From: Quadrisphaera sp.
GTDB lineage: Bacteria > Actinomycetota > Actinomycetes > Actinomycetales > Quadrisphaeraceae
DNA length: 38,467 nt
Reading direction: 5' to 3'
Assembly: GCA_029257185.1 (NCBI GenBank)
Contig: JARICT010000098.1
Span: forward strand, 1 to 38,467
The position numbers and the translations under genes are program-made. The first letter of the stretch is position 1. Every line of letters begins with the position of its first letter. Below the pieces are notes generated by a model. The model was not told the DNA's origin. It worked only from the letters and a program-made list of their open reading frames with translations, and ran no database searches. Positions 1 through 8,803 of the stretch are shown here, in pieces.

Positions 1-55
1 GTGGGAGAGCAGGTCACTGCCGGACACCCACACCACAGCACCACCGCACCACGCA

Positions 56-103
56 GGGCCCGTCCCGCGTCCCCGCCCCCGGGCGAGCACGCGGAACGGG
101 CCC
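56..103 (+). terminator. Terminator-like hairpin upstream of the first gene
   Basis: The arms at 56-70 and 89-103 are 15 nt each and complementary except for one position (GGGCCCGTCCCGCGT against ACGCGGAACGGGCCC), with an 18-nt loop. No T-tract follows, as is common for actinobacterial hairpin terminators. It probably ends a transcript entering from the left edge. Positions 1-135 otherwise show no convincing gene, because the reading frame open from base 1 has no ribosome-binding site before 136. Confidence 0.5.
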
Positions 104-135
104 TCACTCATCCCCCCACCCACCAGGAGACCGCC

Positions 136-942
136 GTGTCGCACCAGCCATCAGCGACTCCTGGGGGCCCGCGGCAGAGCAAGCGACGCGGCGCTCCGCG
201 GCGGCCTGCCGACCCCGCCGACCGGCTGGGTGCGCGGCCCAGGGCTCCTCGCTCGGAACCGGACCTCCCCGACGACGTGGTGGCCGTGGACCTCGATCCT
301 GGCGTCCGGCGCGAGCTGCTGACCCTGGCCAAGGACAACGCGGAGGTGGTGGCCCGTCACCTCGTGATGGCCGCGCGCACCGCTGAGGACCCCGAGCTGT
401 CCTACGCGCACGCCCGCGCCGCGGCGTCCCGGGCGGGGCGCATCGCCGTGGCCCGTGAGACGGCGGGCCTGGCCGCCTACGCGGCCGGTCGGTACGACGA
501 GGCGCTGCGCGAGCTGCGGACCGCCCGTCGGCTCTCCGGCGACGTGCGCCACCTTCCCGTGATCGCGGACGCCGAACGCGGTCTCGGACGGCCCGAGAGG
601 GCGCTGGAGACGGCCGCGTCCCCGGAGGCCGAGAAGCTCGAGCCCGAGGGCCGCGCCGAGCTGCGGATCGTCGCCAGCGGAGCCCGTTCCGACCTCGGGG
701 ACCGCGAGGCCGCCGTCCTCGAGCTGTCTCCCGAACGCCTGACCGGCGCGCGGCCGCTCCCGTGGCACGCACGCACCTACGTCGCCTGCGCCGACGCCTT
801 GGTGGCCGTCGGTCGGGAGGGCGAGGCCCAGTCCTGGCTGACGAGAGCCAGAGCCGTCGACCCGGCGAACGAGAGCGGCGCCTTCGCGCCCGAGCCACCC
901 GTCGACAGCGACGCGGTCGTCCACGAGGAGCCCGCGCGGTGA
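136..942 (+). CDS. Tetratricopeptide-repeat protein
   Basis: This is a 268-residue soluble protein. The frame is open from base 1, but the GTG at 136 is preceded by AGGAGA (125-130) and is the best start. The first ~45 residues are Arg/Pro-rich and probably disordered. From about residue 60 the chain is Ala-rich and helical, with TPR-like pairs such as GLAAYAAGRYDEALRELRTA (about residues 110-130) and a second near the C-terminus (YVACADALVAVGREGEAQSW). A TPR protein at this place, just before the HAD phosphatase and tlyA, matches the gene order I recall for Mycobacterium tuberculosis Rv1691-Rv1695. Its partner is unknown; a scaffold role is inference from the fold. The stop overlaps the next GTG, so the two are translationally coupled. 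Confidence 0.8.
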   Translation: MSHQPSATPGGPRQSKRRGAPRRPADPADRLGARPRAPRSEPDLPDDVVAVDLDPGVRRELLTLAKDNAEVVARHLVMAARTAEDPELSYAHARAAASRAGRIAVARETAGLAAYAAGRYDEALRELRTARRLSGDVRHLPVIADAERGLGRPERALETAASPEAEKLEPEGRAELRIVASGARSDLGDREAAVLELSPERLTGARPLPWHARTYVACADALVAVGREGEAQSWLTRARAVDPANESGAFAPEPPVDSDAVVHEEPAR

Positions 943-2060
943 CCCCCGATCCGTGCACGGGGGTCTCTGCGAAGACCCGTCTGCTCGACGGGGTGGACCT
1001 CCTCCTGCTGGACCTCGACGGCGTGCTGTACACCGGACCCACGGCGGTGCCCAGCGCCGTGGAGGTCCTCGCCGCCACGGAGGTCGGACGGGTCTTCGTG
1101 ACCAACAACGCGTCGCGCCCCCCGGCAGCGGTGGCCGAGCACCTCCGTGAGCTGGGGATCGCCGCTGCGCCCGAGCAGGTGACCACCTCGGCGCAGGCCG
1201 GCGCCGCGCTCCTGAGGCGCAGGCTCGACGAGGGCGCGACCGTGCTCGCGGTGGGTGGCCCCGGCGTGGACGAGGCGCTCCACGAGGTGGGGCTCACCCC
1301 CGTGCGCAGCGTCGCGACAGCCGTCCGAGGTGTCCTCCAGGGATTCGGTCGGGACGTCGGCTGGTCACAGCTCTGCGACGCGACCGCGGCGATCGCGACC
1401 GGCGCGGTGTGGGTGGCGACGAACACCGACCTCACGATCCCCACCGAGCGGGGCACCATGCCCGGCAACGGCACGATGGTGGCAGCCGTCGCCACCGCCT
1501 CGGGCGCCGTGCCGCTCGTGGCGGCCAAGCCGGAGCCCGGGATCTTCGCCTCCGCGGTCGAGGCCGCCGGCTCGCGCTCGCCGCTGGTGGTCGGGGACCG
1601 CCTGGACACCGACATCGCCGGAGCACGAGCCGCGCAGATCGACGCGCTGCTCGTGCTCACCGGCGTCAGCAGCCCGGCCGACGCCGTCGCCGCCCCCGAG
1701 CCTCACCGTCCGACCCACCTGGGGCTGGACCTGCGAGCCCTCGAGCGGGAGCCGCTGACGCCCGGCGAGATCGCGTCGCACGACGGCCGCTTCACGGTGC
1801 GCCGCGCCAGCGCGTGGCTCGAGGACGGTCTCGTCCGCAGCGACGTCGCTGCCGCCCAGGAGGCCGAGGAGGGGCCTGGCGGCGGGCCGGACGAGCCGCT
1901 CCTGCTGCTGGACGTCTGTGCTGCGGCGTGCGCCGCAGCGTGGTCCGCACCCGCAGGTGCCGCGCCGCGGCCTGACGAGGCGACGGAGCGGCTCCTGGAG
2001 CGCCTCGCCGAGCTGAGCGCGCCGCACGGGGCCGTGCCCTCTGCGGAGCCACGGCGGTAG
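939..2060 (+). CDS. HAD-superfamily IIA phosphatase (NagD/phosphoglycolate or glycerol-3-phosphate phosphatase type)
   Basis: A 373-residue protein starting at a GTG that overlaps the previous stop (GTGA), with GAGGAG at 925-930. Motif I is LLLLDLDGVLYTG near residue 23, where the first Asp is the nucleophile and the second the general acid/base. Motif II lies in FVTNNAS, typical of the NagD group. The Lys of motif III is in AAKPEPGIF, and motif IV is VVGDRLDTDIAGA, binding Mg. A cap domain sits between motifs II and III, as in class IIA. The syntenic mycobacterial gene (Rv1692) has been described as a glycerol-3-phosphate phosphatase, so detoxification or recycling of small phosphates is likely. 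About 100 residues follow the core and end in a low-complexity acidic/Ala-rich tail of unknown role. Confidence 0.88.
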   Translation: MTPDPCTGVSAKTRLLDGVDLLLLDLDGVLYTGPTAVPSAVEVLAATEVGRVFVTNNASRPPAAVAEHLRELGIAAAPEQVTTSAQAGAALLRRRLDEGATVLAVGGPGVDEALHEVGLTPVRSVATAVRGVLQGFGRDVGWSQLCDATAAIATGAVWVATNTDLTIPTERGTMPGNGTMVAAVATASGAVPLVAAKPEPGIFASAVEAAGSRSPLVVGDRLDTDIAGARAAQIDALLVLTGVSSPADAVAAPEPHRPTHLGLDLRALEREPLTPGEIASHDGRFTVRRASAWLEDGLVRSDVAAAQEAEEGPGGGPDEPLLLLDVCAAACAAAWSAPAGAAPRPDEATERLLERLAELSAPHGAVPSAEPRR

Positions 2061-2101
2061 AGCCGGCAGGCCGCCGCCCTGCCGCCGTCGGCCGGGGCGG
2101 G

Positions 2102-2107
2102 TAGCGT
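2102..2107 (+). promoter_or_regulatory. Candidate -10 box for the 2181 gene and tlyA operon
   Basis: TAGCGT fits the actinobacterial TANNNT consensus and lies in the 120-bp gap after the phosphatase gene. It would give a leader of about 65 nt before the ATG at 2181. No convincing -35 is visible. A weak 6-bp hairpin (2065-2070 with 2078-2083) lies just after the preceding stop. Confidence 0.35.
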
Positions 2108-2180
2108 CACACCACGAGACCCCGTCGCAGGGCCCGGGCAGACGATCCGGGCTGACGCCACACCCGGAGGACACCCGCCG

Positions 2181-2720
2181 ATGACCAGCCCTGACTCCCG
2201 CTCGGACGCACGCCGCCCCGGGTCGTTCGACGAGATCCGCGGTTACCTCGCGGCTGCCGGCGACCTCTCCTCGATCGCGCGGGCGCGCCTCCTCGACGGC
2301 GCGAGGTCAGCCGCACGCACCGAGGTCGAGCGCGCCGGCGGCGCCGTGGGCCTCGCCGGAGCCGAGGAGGTCGCCCGGCTGCGCCGCACCGTCGAGCGCC
2401 TCGAGCGTCGGGTGGCCGCCCTCGAGGCCCCCGGCGGCACGTCGGGGCGCCCCACCTCGCGCCCTGCGTCCCGGGGAGCCGGACGGCGCCCGCCGGCCGC
2501 CCGTCCCGGGACAGCACCCTCGTCGTCGGCAGCCTCGGGGAGCTCGACCGGCGACGAGCCCACCTCGTCGCACGAGCCGCCGGTGACGCGGCGCTCCGCG
2601 TCGGGCACGCGCCCCCCGGTGCGCCGCCCCGGCCCCGCCGGAGCAGAGACCTCCGGCGGGACGGACCCGGGCGCAGCGACCGGCACCACGCAGACCCCCG
2701 TCCCCGGCGAGCCCGGGTGA
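2181..2720 (+). CDS. Small coiled-coil protein of unknown function with a disordered tail
   Basis: A 179-residue protein. The ATG at 2181 follows GGAGG (2166-2170). Residues 1-75 are structured: a helical segment (SFDEIRGYLAAAGDLSSIAR) and then a short coiled coil (VARLRRTVERLERRVAALEA). The remaining ~100 residues are Ser/Pro/Arg/Gly/Thr-rich and look disordered. Position between the phosphatase and tlyA matches the small conserved gene Rv1693, and the coiled-coil part could dimerise. No enzymatic motif is visible. It probably shares a transcript with tlyA, nadK and recN. Confidence 0.7.
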   Translation: MTSPDSRSDARRPGSFDEIRGYLAAAGDLSSIARARLLDGARSAARTEVERAGGAVGLAGAEEVARLRRTVERLERRVAALEAPGGTSGRPTSRPASRGAGRRPPAARPGTAPSSSAASGSSTGDEPTSSHEPPVTRRSASGTRPPVRRPGPAGAETSGGTDPGAATGTTQTPVPGEPG

Positions 2721-2757
2721 GCACCGCCGGCGGGCTCACCGCGTGCTGCCGGCACTG

Positions 2758-3609
2758 ATGGCGCAGGTCCGTGGCCGCCTCGACTCCGAGCTCGTGCGTC
2801 GGGGGCTGGCGCGCTCTCGCGGCGAGGCGGCCGAGCTGGTCGCCTCGCGGCGCGTGAGCGTCTCGGGGGCCATCGCCCACAAGGTCGCCACCCAGGTGGA
2901 GCGCGCCGCCGCCATCGAGGTCGAGAGGGCGCTCGACGGCCCGCCGGCGGGCGAGCCCGGCTCCAGGACCGACCGCGACGGACTCACCTGGGCGAGCCGC
3001 GGGGCGCAGAAGCTGCTCGGCGCCCTGGAGGACCTCGACGTCGACGTCGAGGACCAGCGCTGCCTCGACGCGGGCGCCTCCCCGGGAGGTTTCACGCACG
3101 TGCGCCTCGACCGCGGGGCGGCCTCGGGGGTCGCCGTCGACGTCGGGTACGGCCAGATGGCGCACCACCTGGCGTCCGACCCGCGGGTCCAGGTGTGCGA
3201 TCGCACCAACGTCCGCGACCTGACCCCGGAGCGCGTCGGGGAGCCTCCCACCGTGGTGGTCGCCGATCTCTCGTTCATCCCGCTCCGTCTCGTCCTGCCG
3301 GCGCTGCGGCGCGTCGCGGCGCCGCGTGCGACGTTCCTGCTGATGGTCAAGCCGCAGTTCGAGGTCGGGCGCGAGCGGCTGCCCCGCGGCGGCGTCGTGC
3401 GTGACGACGGCGAGCGCGAGCGCGCCGTCCTCGGGGTGGTCGACACCGCCGAGGACCTCGGGCTCGCCACCGTCGGCGTGGCCCCCTCCCGCCTGCCCGG
3501 GCCGGCGGGGAACGTCGAGTTCTTCCTCCGCTCCCGCGCCGGGGCCGGGGTCGCTCCCGTGCGGGAGCGGGTGCGCGCCGCCGTGGAGACCGGCAGGGGG
3601 CTGCGGTGA
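2758..3609 (+). CDS. tlyA: TlyA-family 16S/23S rRNA (cytidine-2'-O)-methyltransferase
   Basis: A 283-residue protein when started at ATG 2758; a GTG at 2743 is the alternative. The family usually begins with a short basic stretch followed by LDxELVRRGLARSR, which supports 2758. Residues ~5-60 form the S4 RNA-binding domain (LDSELVRRGLARSRGEAAEL). The rest is an FtsJ-like SAM methyltransferase: the SAM loop is LDAGASPGGFTHV, and the likely catalytic K-D-K-E tetrad is in AQKLLG, VADLSFI, MVKPQFE and NVEFF. Known members methylate 16S C1409 and 23S C1920 (E. coli numbering) and thereby confer capreomycin susceptibility. The stop overlaps the NAD kinase start. Confidence 0.93.
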   Translation: MAQVRGRLDSELVRRGLARSRGEAAELVASRRVSVSGAIAHKVATQVERAAAIEVERALDGPPAGEPGSRTDRDGLTWASRGAQKLLGALEDLDVDVEDQRCLDAGASPGGFTHVRLDRGAASGVAVDVGYGQMAHHLASDPRVQVCDRTNVRDLTPERVGEPPTVVVADLSFIPLRLVLPALRRVAAPRATFLLMVKPQFEVGRERLPRGGVVRDDGERERAVLGVVDTAEDLGLATVGVAPSRLPGPAGNVEFFLRSRAGAGVAPVRERVRAAVETGRGLR

Positions 3610-4583
3610 GCGGCGAGCGCACCGTCCTGGTGCTCGGCCACCCTCGCCGCCCCGAGGCCGTCCGTGCCTGCGCCGAGGTCGTCGAGCGGCTGTGCGTCGC
3701 CGGCCTGCGCACCCTGCTGCTCATCACCGACGGCGTCGACATCCCCGGCTGCGCCACGGCCGAGCGCGTGGACGCGGCGGGCGCCCAGCGCGCCCTGGAC
3801 GACCTCGAGCTGGTGCTCGTCCTGGGCGGCGACGGCACGGTGCTGCGGGCTGCCGAGCTCGTCGTGGGGACCACCGTCCCCCTGCTCGCCGTCAACCTCG
3901 GGCACGTGGGCTTCCTCGCCGAGGTGGAGCGCGAGCAGCTCGCCCTCACCGTGGGCCACGTCGTCGACCGGGAGTACACCGTGGAGGAGCGGGCCACCCT
4001 CCACGTCGACGTCGTCGTCGACGGTGAGGTGGTGCACAGCGGGTGGGCGCTGAACGACGTGAGCGTCGAGAAGGGCGCGCGCGAGCGCGTCCTCGAGCTC
4101 GTCGTCGAGGTCGACTCGCGTCCGGTGACCTCGTTCGGGTGCGACGGGGTGGTCATGGCCACGCCGACGGGCTCGACCGCCTACTCCTTCTCGGCCGGGG
4201 GCCCGGTGGTGTGGCCGACGGTCGAGGCGATCGTGCTCACGCCCATCAGCGCCCACGCGCTCTTCGCGAGGCCCCTGGTGGTGTCGCCGACGTCGGTGCT
4301 CGCGGTCCAGGTGATGGCGCGGACGCCGACCGACGCGGTCATGTGGTGCGACGGGCAGCGCGGGGTGAACGTGCCCCACGGCGCTCGGGTCGCCGTGACG
4401 GGGGGGCGCGAGCGCATCCACCTCGCGCGGATCACCACGGTGGCCTTCGCCGACCGCCTCGTCGCCAAGTTCCGGCTCCCGGTGAACGGCTGGCGTGGTG
4501 CTGCGGACCCCGTGGGGGCGGAGCGCGCCGCCCGGCAGAGCGGTCACGACGAACCGGCACCGCAGAGCGACGGGGGAGGCTGA
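3606..4583 (+). CDS. nadK: NAD kinase
   Basis: A 325-residue NAD kinase (ATP- or polyphosphate-dependent), which makes NADP from NAD. The start is a GTG overlapping the tlyA stop. Diagnostic motifs are LGGDGTVLRAAE (about residues 72-83; nucleotide-binding GGDGT with the catalytic Asp), AVNLGHVGFLAEV, the NDVSVEKG segment that contacts NAD, and the glycine-rich TPTGSTAYSFSAGGP. The C-terminal ~40 residues are a charged, family-variable tail. Only three bases separate it from recN, so the tlyA-nadK-recN run is one transcription unit, an arrangement conserved in actinobacteria. Confidence 0.95.
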   Translation: MSGERTVLVLGHPRRPEAVRACAEVVERLCVAGLRTLLLITDGVDIPGCATAERVDAAGAQRALDDLELVLVLGGDGTVLRAAELVVGTTVPLLAVNLGHVGFLAEVEREQLALTVGHVVDREYTVEERATLHVDVVVDGEVVHSGWALNDVSVEKGARERVLELVVEVDSRPVTSFGCDGVVMATPTGSTAYSFSAGGPVVWPTVEAIVLTPISAHALFARPLVVSPTSVLAVQVMARTPTDAVMWCDGQRGVNVPHGARVAVTGGRERIHLARITTVAFADRLVAKFRLPVNGWRGAADPVGAERAARQSGHDEPAPQSDGGG

Positions 4584-4586
4584 GCC

Positions 4587-6365
4587 GTGCTCCGGGAGAT
4601 GCGCATCCGGTCCCTCGGCGTCATCACCGACGCGACCCTGACCCTCTCGCCGGGCCTGACCGTCGTCACCGGGGAGACCGGCGCGGGCAAGACGATGGTG
4701 GTCACGGGCATCGGCCTGCTCCTGGGGGAGCGGGCCGACCCGGGGGCAGTGCGCACCGGCGCCGACGCGGCGGTCGTCGAGGGACGCTTCGCGGTGGCCG
4801 AGGGCTCGGACGTGGACGCGCGCGCCCAGGCAGCGGGCGCCGCGCTGGACGACGGCGACCTGCTGGTCACGCGCAGCGTCGCCACGGCGGCCGCCGCGCG
4901 GTCGCGCAGCCGGGCCCACCTCGGCGGGCGCAGCGTGCCCGTCGCCGTGCTCGGGGAGATCGCCGACGACCTCGTGGCCGTGCACGGCCAGTCAGACCAG
5001 GTCCTCCTGCGCTCCGCGACGCGCCAGCGCCAGGCCCTCGACGCCTTCGCCGGCGACGAGCTCGCGCGGGTGGCCACCGGCTACGCGCGCGACTTCGACG
5101 CGTGGCTCGCGGCCTCGACCCGCCTGGCCGAGCTCAGCGAGGCCGCCGCCGCCCGGACCGCAGAGGCCGACCTGCTGCGCGCGGCGCTCGCCGAGGTCGA
5201 GCTGGCGCAGCCGCTGCCCGGTGAGGACGAGGAGCTGTCCGCCGAGGCCGAGCGCCTCGAGCACGCCGAGGAGCTGCGCCGCGGCGCGGAAGGAGCCCAC
5301 AGCGCGCTGGTCGGCGACGACGCCACCTCGGGGGCGCAGGCCCAGACCGACGCGGCGACCGCGCTCGAGCGCGCCCGCCGCGCGCTCGACGTCGCCCGCC
5401 ACCACGACCCCGACCTCGACGCGCTCGCCGGCCGGGTCGCCGAGGTGGCGGTGCTCGCCACCGACGTCGCCGCGGACCTCGCGAGCTACTCGGGCTCCGG
5501 CGCGGTGGCCTCCCTCGACCCGGCCCGGCTCGACGCGGTGCAGACCCGCCGCGCCGAGCTCACCGCCCTGGCCAGGGCGCGGGGAGGCCAGAGCGTCGAG
5601 GACCTCCTCGCCTGGAGCCAGCGCAGCGCCGCCCGCCTGGCCGAGCTCAGCGGGGACACCGACACCCTGAGCGACCTCGCCGCCGAGCGCGACCGCCTGG
5701 ACGCGGCGCTCGTCGAGGCGGCCGCGCACATGAGCCGCCTGAGGGGCGCCGCAGCCCACGACCTGGGCGAGCGCGCGAGCGCCGAGCTCCCCGGGCTGTC
5801 GATGCCGCACACCGCCCTGGTCGTCGAGGTGAGCACCGGCGCCGTCACGTCTGCCGCCGACCTGCACCGCCACGGGGCGGACGACGTCTCCCTCGTGCTG
5901 GCCGCGCCCGGCGGACCGGGGCGCCCGCTGGCACGGGCCGCGTCCGGCGGCGAGCTCTCCCGCGTGATGCTCGCCCTCGAGCTGGTGCTCGCGAGCAGCG
6001 CCAGCGCAGGGACGTTCGTGTTCGACGAGGTCGACGCCGGCGTGGGAGGCCGCGCCGCGGTGGGCATCGGTGAGCGCCTGGCCCGGCTCGCTGCCAGCCG
6101 TCAGGTGGTCGTGGTGACGCACCTGCCCCAGGTGGCCGCCTTCGCCGACGCCCACGTCCGCGTCGTGAAGTCCGTCCGCGAGGCCGGAGCCGGCGGGGAC
6201 GCGCTCGTGAGCGTCAGCGAGGTGGTCGAGCTGGACCACACCGAGCGCGTGAACGAGCTGGCCAGGATGCTGGCCGGGCAGGAGAGCTCTGCGGCGGCGC
6301 GCGAGCACGCCCGAGAGCTCATGGAGCTCGCCGGCGCCGCCCGCGGAGCCGACGCGCGCGCCTGA
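4587..6365 (+). CDS. recN: DNA repair protein RecN
   Basis: A 592-residue SMC-like ATPase for double-strand-break repair. The GTG start at 4587 follows a strong GGGGGAGG (4572-4579). Walker A is GETGAGKT at residues 29-36. The ABC signature is ASGGELSRVMLALELV, Walker B is FVFDEVDAGVGGRAA, and the switch His is in VVVTHLPQVAAFAD. The centre (about residues 150-400) is the Ala/Glu/Arg-rich coiled-coil arm. Length is typical. In many bacteria recN is SOS-induced, but I see no GAACN4GTTC box just upstream here, consistent with read-through transcription from tlyA-nadK. Confidence 0.96.
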   Translation: MLREMRIRSLGVITDATLTLSPGLTVVTGETGAGKTMVVTGIGLLLGERADPGAVRTGADAAVVEGRFAVAEGSDVDARAQAAGAALDDGDLLVTRSVATAAAARSRSRAHLGGRSVPVAVLGEIADDLVAVHGQSDQVLLRSATRQRQALDAFAGDELARVATGYARDFDAWLAASTRLAELSEAAAARTAEADLLRAALAEVELAQPLPGEDEELSAEAERLEHAEELRRGAEGAHSALVGDDATSGAQAQTDAATALERARRALDVARHHDPDLDALAGRVAEVAVLATDVAADLASYSGSGAVASLDPARLDAVQTRRAELTALARARGGQSVEDLLAWSQRSAARLAELSGDTDTLSDLAAERDRLDAALVEAAAHMSRLRGAAAHDLGERASAELPGLSMPHTALVVEVSTGAVTSAADLHRHGADDVSLVLAAPGGPGRPLARAASGGELSRVMLALELVLASSASAGTFVFDEVDAGVGGRAAVGIGERLARLAASRQVVVVTHLPQVAAFADAHVRVVKSVREAGAGGDALVSVSEVVELDHTERVNELARMLAGQESSAAAREHARELMELAGAARGADARA

Positions 6366-6381
6366 GCGCTGCGCCCGCTGC

Positions 6382-6387
6382 TAAGGT
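6382..6387 (+). promoter_or_regulatory. -10 box of a probable leaderless pyrG transcript
   Basis: TAAGGT matches TANNNT and ends 8 nt before the GTG at 6396, so transcription would begin at or next to the start codon. It lies in the 30-bp recN-pyrG gap. AAGGTGG, overlapping it, could alternatively act as a ribosome-binding site. Confidence 0.5.
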
Positions 6388-6395
6388 GGCAGCCC

Positions 6396-8147
6396 GTGGC
6401 ATCTCGGGGAACCCAGGGCGGACGGCAACAGCGGGCAGGGACTCGGACAGGGACTCGGCGAGGGTCCGGCTCGGGATCGCCGACCCGGCACATCTTCGTC
6501 ACGGGGGGTGTCGCGTCCTCGCTCGGCAAAGGGCTCACCGCCTCGTCCCTCGGGCTCCTCCTGAGGGCCCGCGGGCTCCGCGTGTCCATGCAGAAGCTCG
6601 ACCCCTACCTCAACGTGGACCCGGGGACGATGAACCCGTTCCAGCACGGGGAGGTCTTCGTCACCGACGACGGGGCCGAGACCGACCTCGACATCGGGCA
6701 CTACGAGCGGTTCCTCGACGTGGACCTGGACGCCGCCGCCAACGTGACCACCGGGCAGGTGTACTCCGAGGTGATCGCGGCGGAACGCCGGGGTGAGTAC
6801 CTGGGAGCCACCGTCCAGGTGATCCCGCACATCACCGACGAGATCAAGCGGCGGATGCGCCAGCAAGCCCTGCCGGAGCACAACGAGGACGGCGCCGTCC
6901 CCGACGTGATCATCACCGAGGTCGGCGGGACCGTCGGGGACATCGAGTCCCTGCCCTTCCTCGAGGCCGCCCGCCAGGTGCGCCAGGAGGTCGGGCGCGA
7001 GGACGTGTTCTTCGTCCACGTCTCCCTCGTCCCCTACATCGGGCCGTCGGGCGAGCTGAAGACCAAGCCCACCCAGCACTCCGTGGCCTCGCTGCGCTCC
7101 ATCGGGATCGCCCCGGACGCCATCGTCCTGCGCGCCGACCGGGACGTCCCCGAGTCGATCAAGGCGAAGATCGCCGCGATGTGCGACGTCGACGACGAGG
7201 CCGTGGTGGCCGCGGTGGACGCCGCCTCCATCTACGACATCCCCAAGGTCCTCCACGGGCAGGGGCTCGACGCCTACGTCGTCCGTTCCCTGGACCTGCC
7301 CTTCCACGACGTCGAGTGGAGCCAGTGGGACGAGGTGCTCCGGCGCGTCCACGACCCGCTCTTCTCGCTGACCATCGCGCTGGTGGGCAAGTACGTCGAC
7401 CTGCCCGACGCCTACCTCTCCGTCACCGAGGCCCTGCGGGCCGGCGGCATCGCCGAGGACGCCTCCGTCACCGTGCGGTGGGTGCCCTCCGACGAGTGCG
7501 CGACCCTCGAGGGCGCTAGAGCGCACCTGTCCGACGTCGACGCCGTGTGCGTGCCCGGAGGGTTCGGGGTGCGCGGCATCGAGGGGAAGCTGGGCGCGCT
7601 GCGCTACACGCGCGACAACGGCATCCCCACCCTCGGGCTGTGCCTCGGCCTCCAGTGCATGGTCATCGCCCACGCCCGCGACGCCGCGGGGCTCGAGGGC
7701 GCGAGCTCGACGGAGCTGGACCCCGGCACCCCTCACCCGGTGGTCTCGACCATGGCCGAGCAGACCTCCATCGTGGCCGGCGAGGGGGACCTCGGCGGGA
7801 CGATGCGCCTCGGCAGCTTCGCGGCAGACCTCACGCCCGGCTCCGTCGTGGCCACGGCGTACGGGACCGAGACGGTCCACGAGCGCCACCGCCACCGCTA
7901 CGAGGTGTCCAACGCCTACCGCGGCGCCCTCGAGGACTCCGGCCTGGTCTTCTCCGGCACGTCACCGGACGGGACGCTCGTGGAGTTCGTCGAGCTGCCC
8001 GCGGACGTCCACCCCTTCTGGGTCGGCACGCAGGCCCACCCCGAGTTCCGCTCCCGGCCCACCCGCGCGCACCCGCTGTTCGCGGCGCTGGTGCGCGCGG
8101 CGATCACCCGCCAGTCCGCCGGGCGGCTGCTGGAGGTCGGTCGGTGA
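6396..8147 (+). CDS. pyrG: CTP synthase
   Basis: A 583-residue enzyme making CTP from UTP, ATP and glutamine. An unusual basic, Gly/Ser/Arg-rich extension of ~28 residues precedes the synthetase domain, which begins [20 protein letters not shown] (P-loop). Substrate residues are in [20 protein letters not shown] and [13 protein letters not shown]. The glutaminase domain occupies about residues 330-570: the nucleophile is Cys416 in GLCLGLQC, and the His-Glu pair is in AHPEFRS. The stop overlaps the NUDIX gene. In mycobacteria two genes, which I recall as the steA/steB-type pair, lie between recN and pyrG; here there are 30 bp only. Confidence 0.97.
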   Translation: MASRGTQGGRQQRAGTRTGTRRGSGSGSPTRHIFVTGGVASSLGKGLTASSLGLLLRARGLRVSMQKLDPYLNVDPGTMNPFQHGEVFVTDDGAETDLDIGHYERFLDVDLDAAANVTTGQVYSEVIAAERRGEYLGATVQVIPHITDEIKRRMRQQALPEHNEDGAVPDVIITEVGGTVGDIESLPFLEAARQVRQEVGREDVFFVHVSLVPYIGPSGELKTKPTQHSVASLRSIGIAPDAIVLRADRDVPESIKAKIAAMCDVDDEAVVAAVDAASIYDIPKVLHGQGLDAYVVRSLDLPFHDVEWSQWDEVLRRVHDPLFSLTIALVGKYVDLPDAYLSVTEALRAGGIAEDASVTVRWVPSDECATLEGARAHLSDVDAVCVPGGFGVRGIEGKLGALRYTRDNGIPTLGLCLGLQCMVIAHARDAAGLEGASSTELDPGTPHPVVSTMAEQTSIVAGEGDLGGTMRLGSFAADLTPGSVVATAYGTETVHERHRHRYEVSNAYRGALEDSGLVFSGTSPDGTLVEFVELPADVHPFWVGTQAHPEFRSRPTRAHPLFAALVRAAITRQSAGRLLEVGR

Positions 8148-8794
8148 GCGGTGAGGACCGTGGCGGCGAGCTCGCCGACCAGGTGGTGGCGAGCCGTCTC
8201 CTCTCCCGCGAGACGGCCTTCGCCGGAGCCATCTTCGACGTGACCTCCGAGGAGGTGGACCTGCCCGGCGGGGTCGTGACCCGCGAGGTCGTGCGCCACC
8301 CCGGGGCCGTCGGGGTGCTGGCCCTCGACGACCGGGGCCGGGTCGCCCTGCTGCGGCAGTACCGCCACCCGGTGGGGCGCGAGCTCTGGGAGATCCCCGC
8401 CGGTCTCCTCGACCACCCCGGGGAGGACGCCGCGGCCGCGGCCGCGCGCGAGCTGGCCGAGGAGGCCGACCTCACCGCCGGGACGTGGCACGTGCTCGCG
8501 GACTGGTTCTCCACGCCGGGGGGCTCCGACGAGGCCTTCCGCTGCTTCCTCGCCCGTGACCTCGCAGCGGTGCCGGCGTCGGACCGCTTCGTGCGGGAGG
8601 ACGAGGAGGCGGACATGGAGCTGCGCTGGGTGGCGCTGGAGGACGCCCGCGACGCGGCGCTGTCGGGGCGGGTGCACGACGCCTCCGCGATCACCGCGGT
8701 GCTCGCCGCGTGCGCTTCCCGGGATCTCGGCTGGGCCACCCTGCGCGCACCCGACGCACCCTGGCCGCAGCGCAGCGCGGGCCGCCAGGCTTAG
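8144..8794 (+). CDS. NUDIX hydrolase, ADP-ribose pyrophosphatase type
   Basis: A 216-residue protein starting at the GTG that overlaps the pyrG stop. The core begins [20 protein letters not shown], followed by [19 protein letters not shown], typical of ADP-ribose pyrophosphatases. The NUDIX box spans the GLLDHPGED segment and [11 protein letters not shown], containing the Mg-binding RExxEE. The same family follows pyrG in Mycobacterium (Rv1700), which supports hydrolysis of ADP-ribose to AMP and ribose-5-phosphate. A C-terminal helix ([20 protein letters not shown]) is also typical. Its TAG stop is part of the putative -10 box of the next gene. Confidence 0.9.
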   Translation: MSGEDRGGELADQVVASRLLSRETAFAGAIFDVTSEEVDLPGGVVTREVVRHPGAVGVLALDDRGRVALLRQYRHPVGRELWEIPAGLLDHPGEDAAAAAARELAEEADLTAGTWHVLADWFSTPGGSDEAFRCFLARDLAAVPASDRFVREDEEADMELRWVALEDARDAALSGRVHDASAITAVLAACASRDLGWATLRAPDAPWPQRSAGRQA

Positions 8795-8797
8795 GTT
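8792..8797 (+). promoter_or_regulatory. -10 box of a probable leaderless EcsC-like gene
   Basis: TAGGTT matches TANNNT and is followed by six bases (GTACGC) and then the ATG at 8804. The first three bases are also the stop codon of the NUDIX gene. No ribosome-binding site stands before the ATG, supporting leaderless expression. Confidence 0.6.
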
Positions 8798-8803
8798 GTA
8801 CGC

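Noticed and set aside
1-135. Extension of the first gene to base 1
   Set aside because: The frame is open, but a strong hairpin occupies 56-103 and the only ribosome-binding site is at 125-130.
104-1660. Long minus-strand frames opposite the first genes, and similar antisense frames throughout
   Set aside because: They are shadows of real genes in GC-rich DNA, with Arg/Ala/Pro-rich products and no family motifs.
4572-4587. SOS control of recN
   Set aside because: No GAACN4GTTC site is visible near the recN start; it lies three bases after nadK and is most simply co-transcribed.
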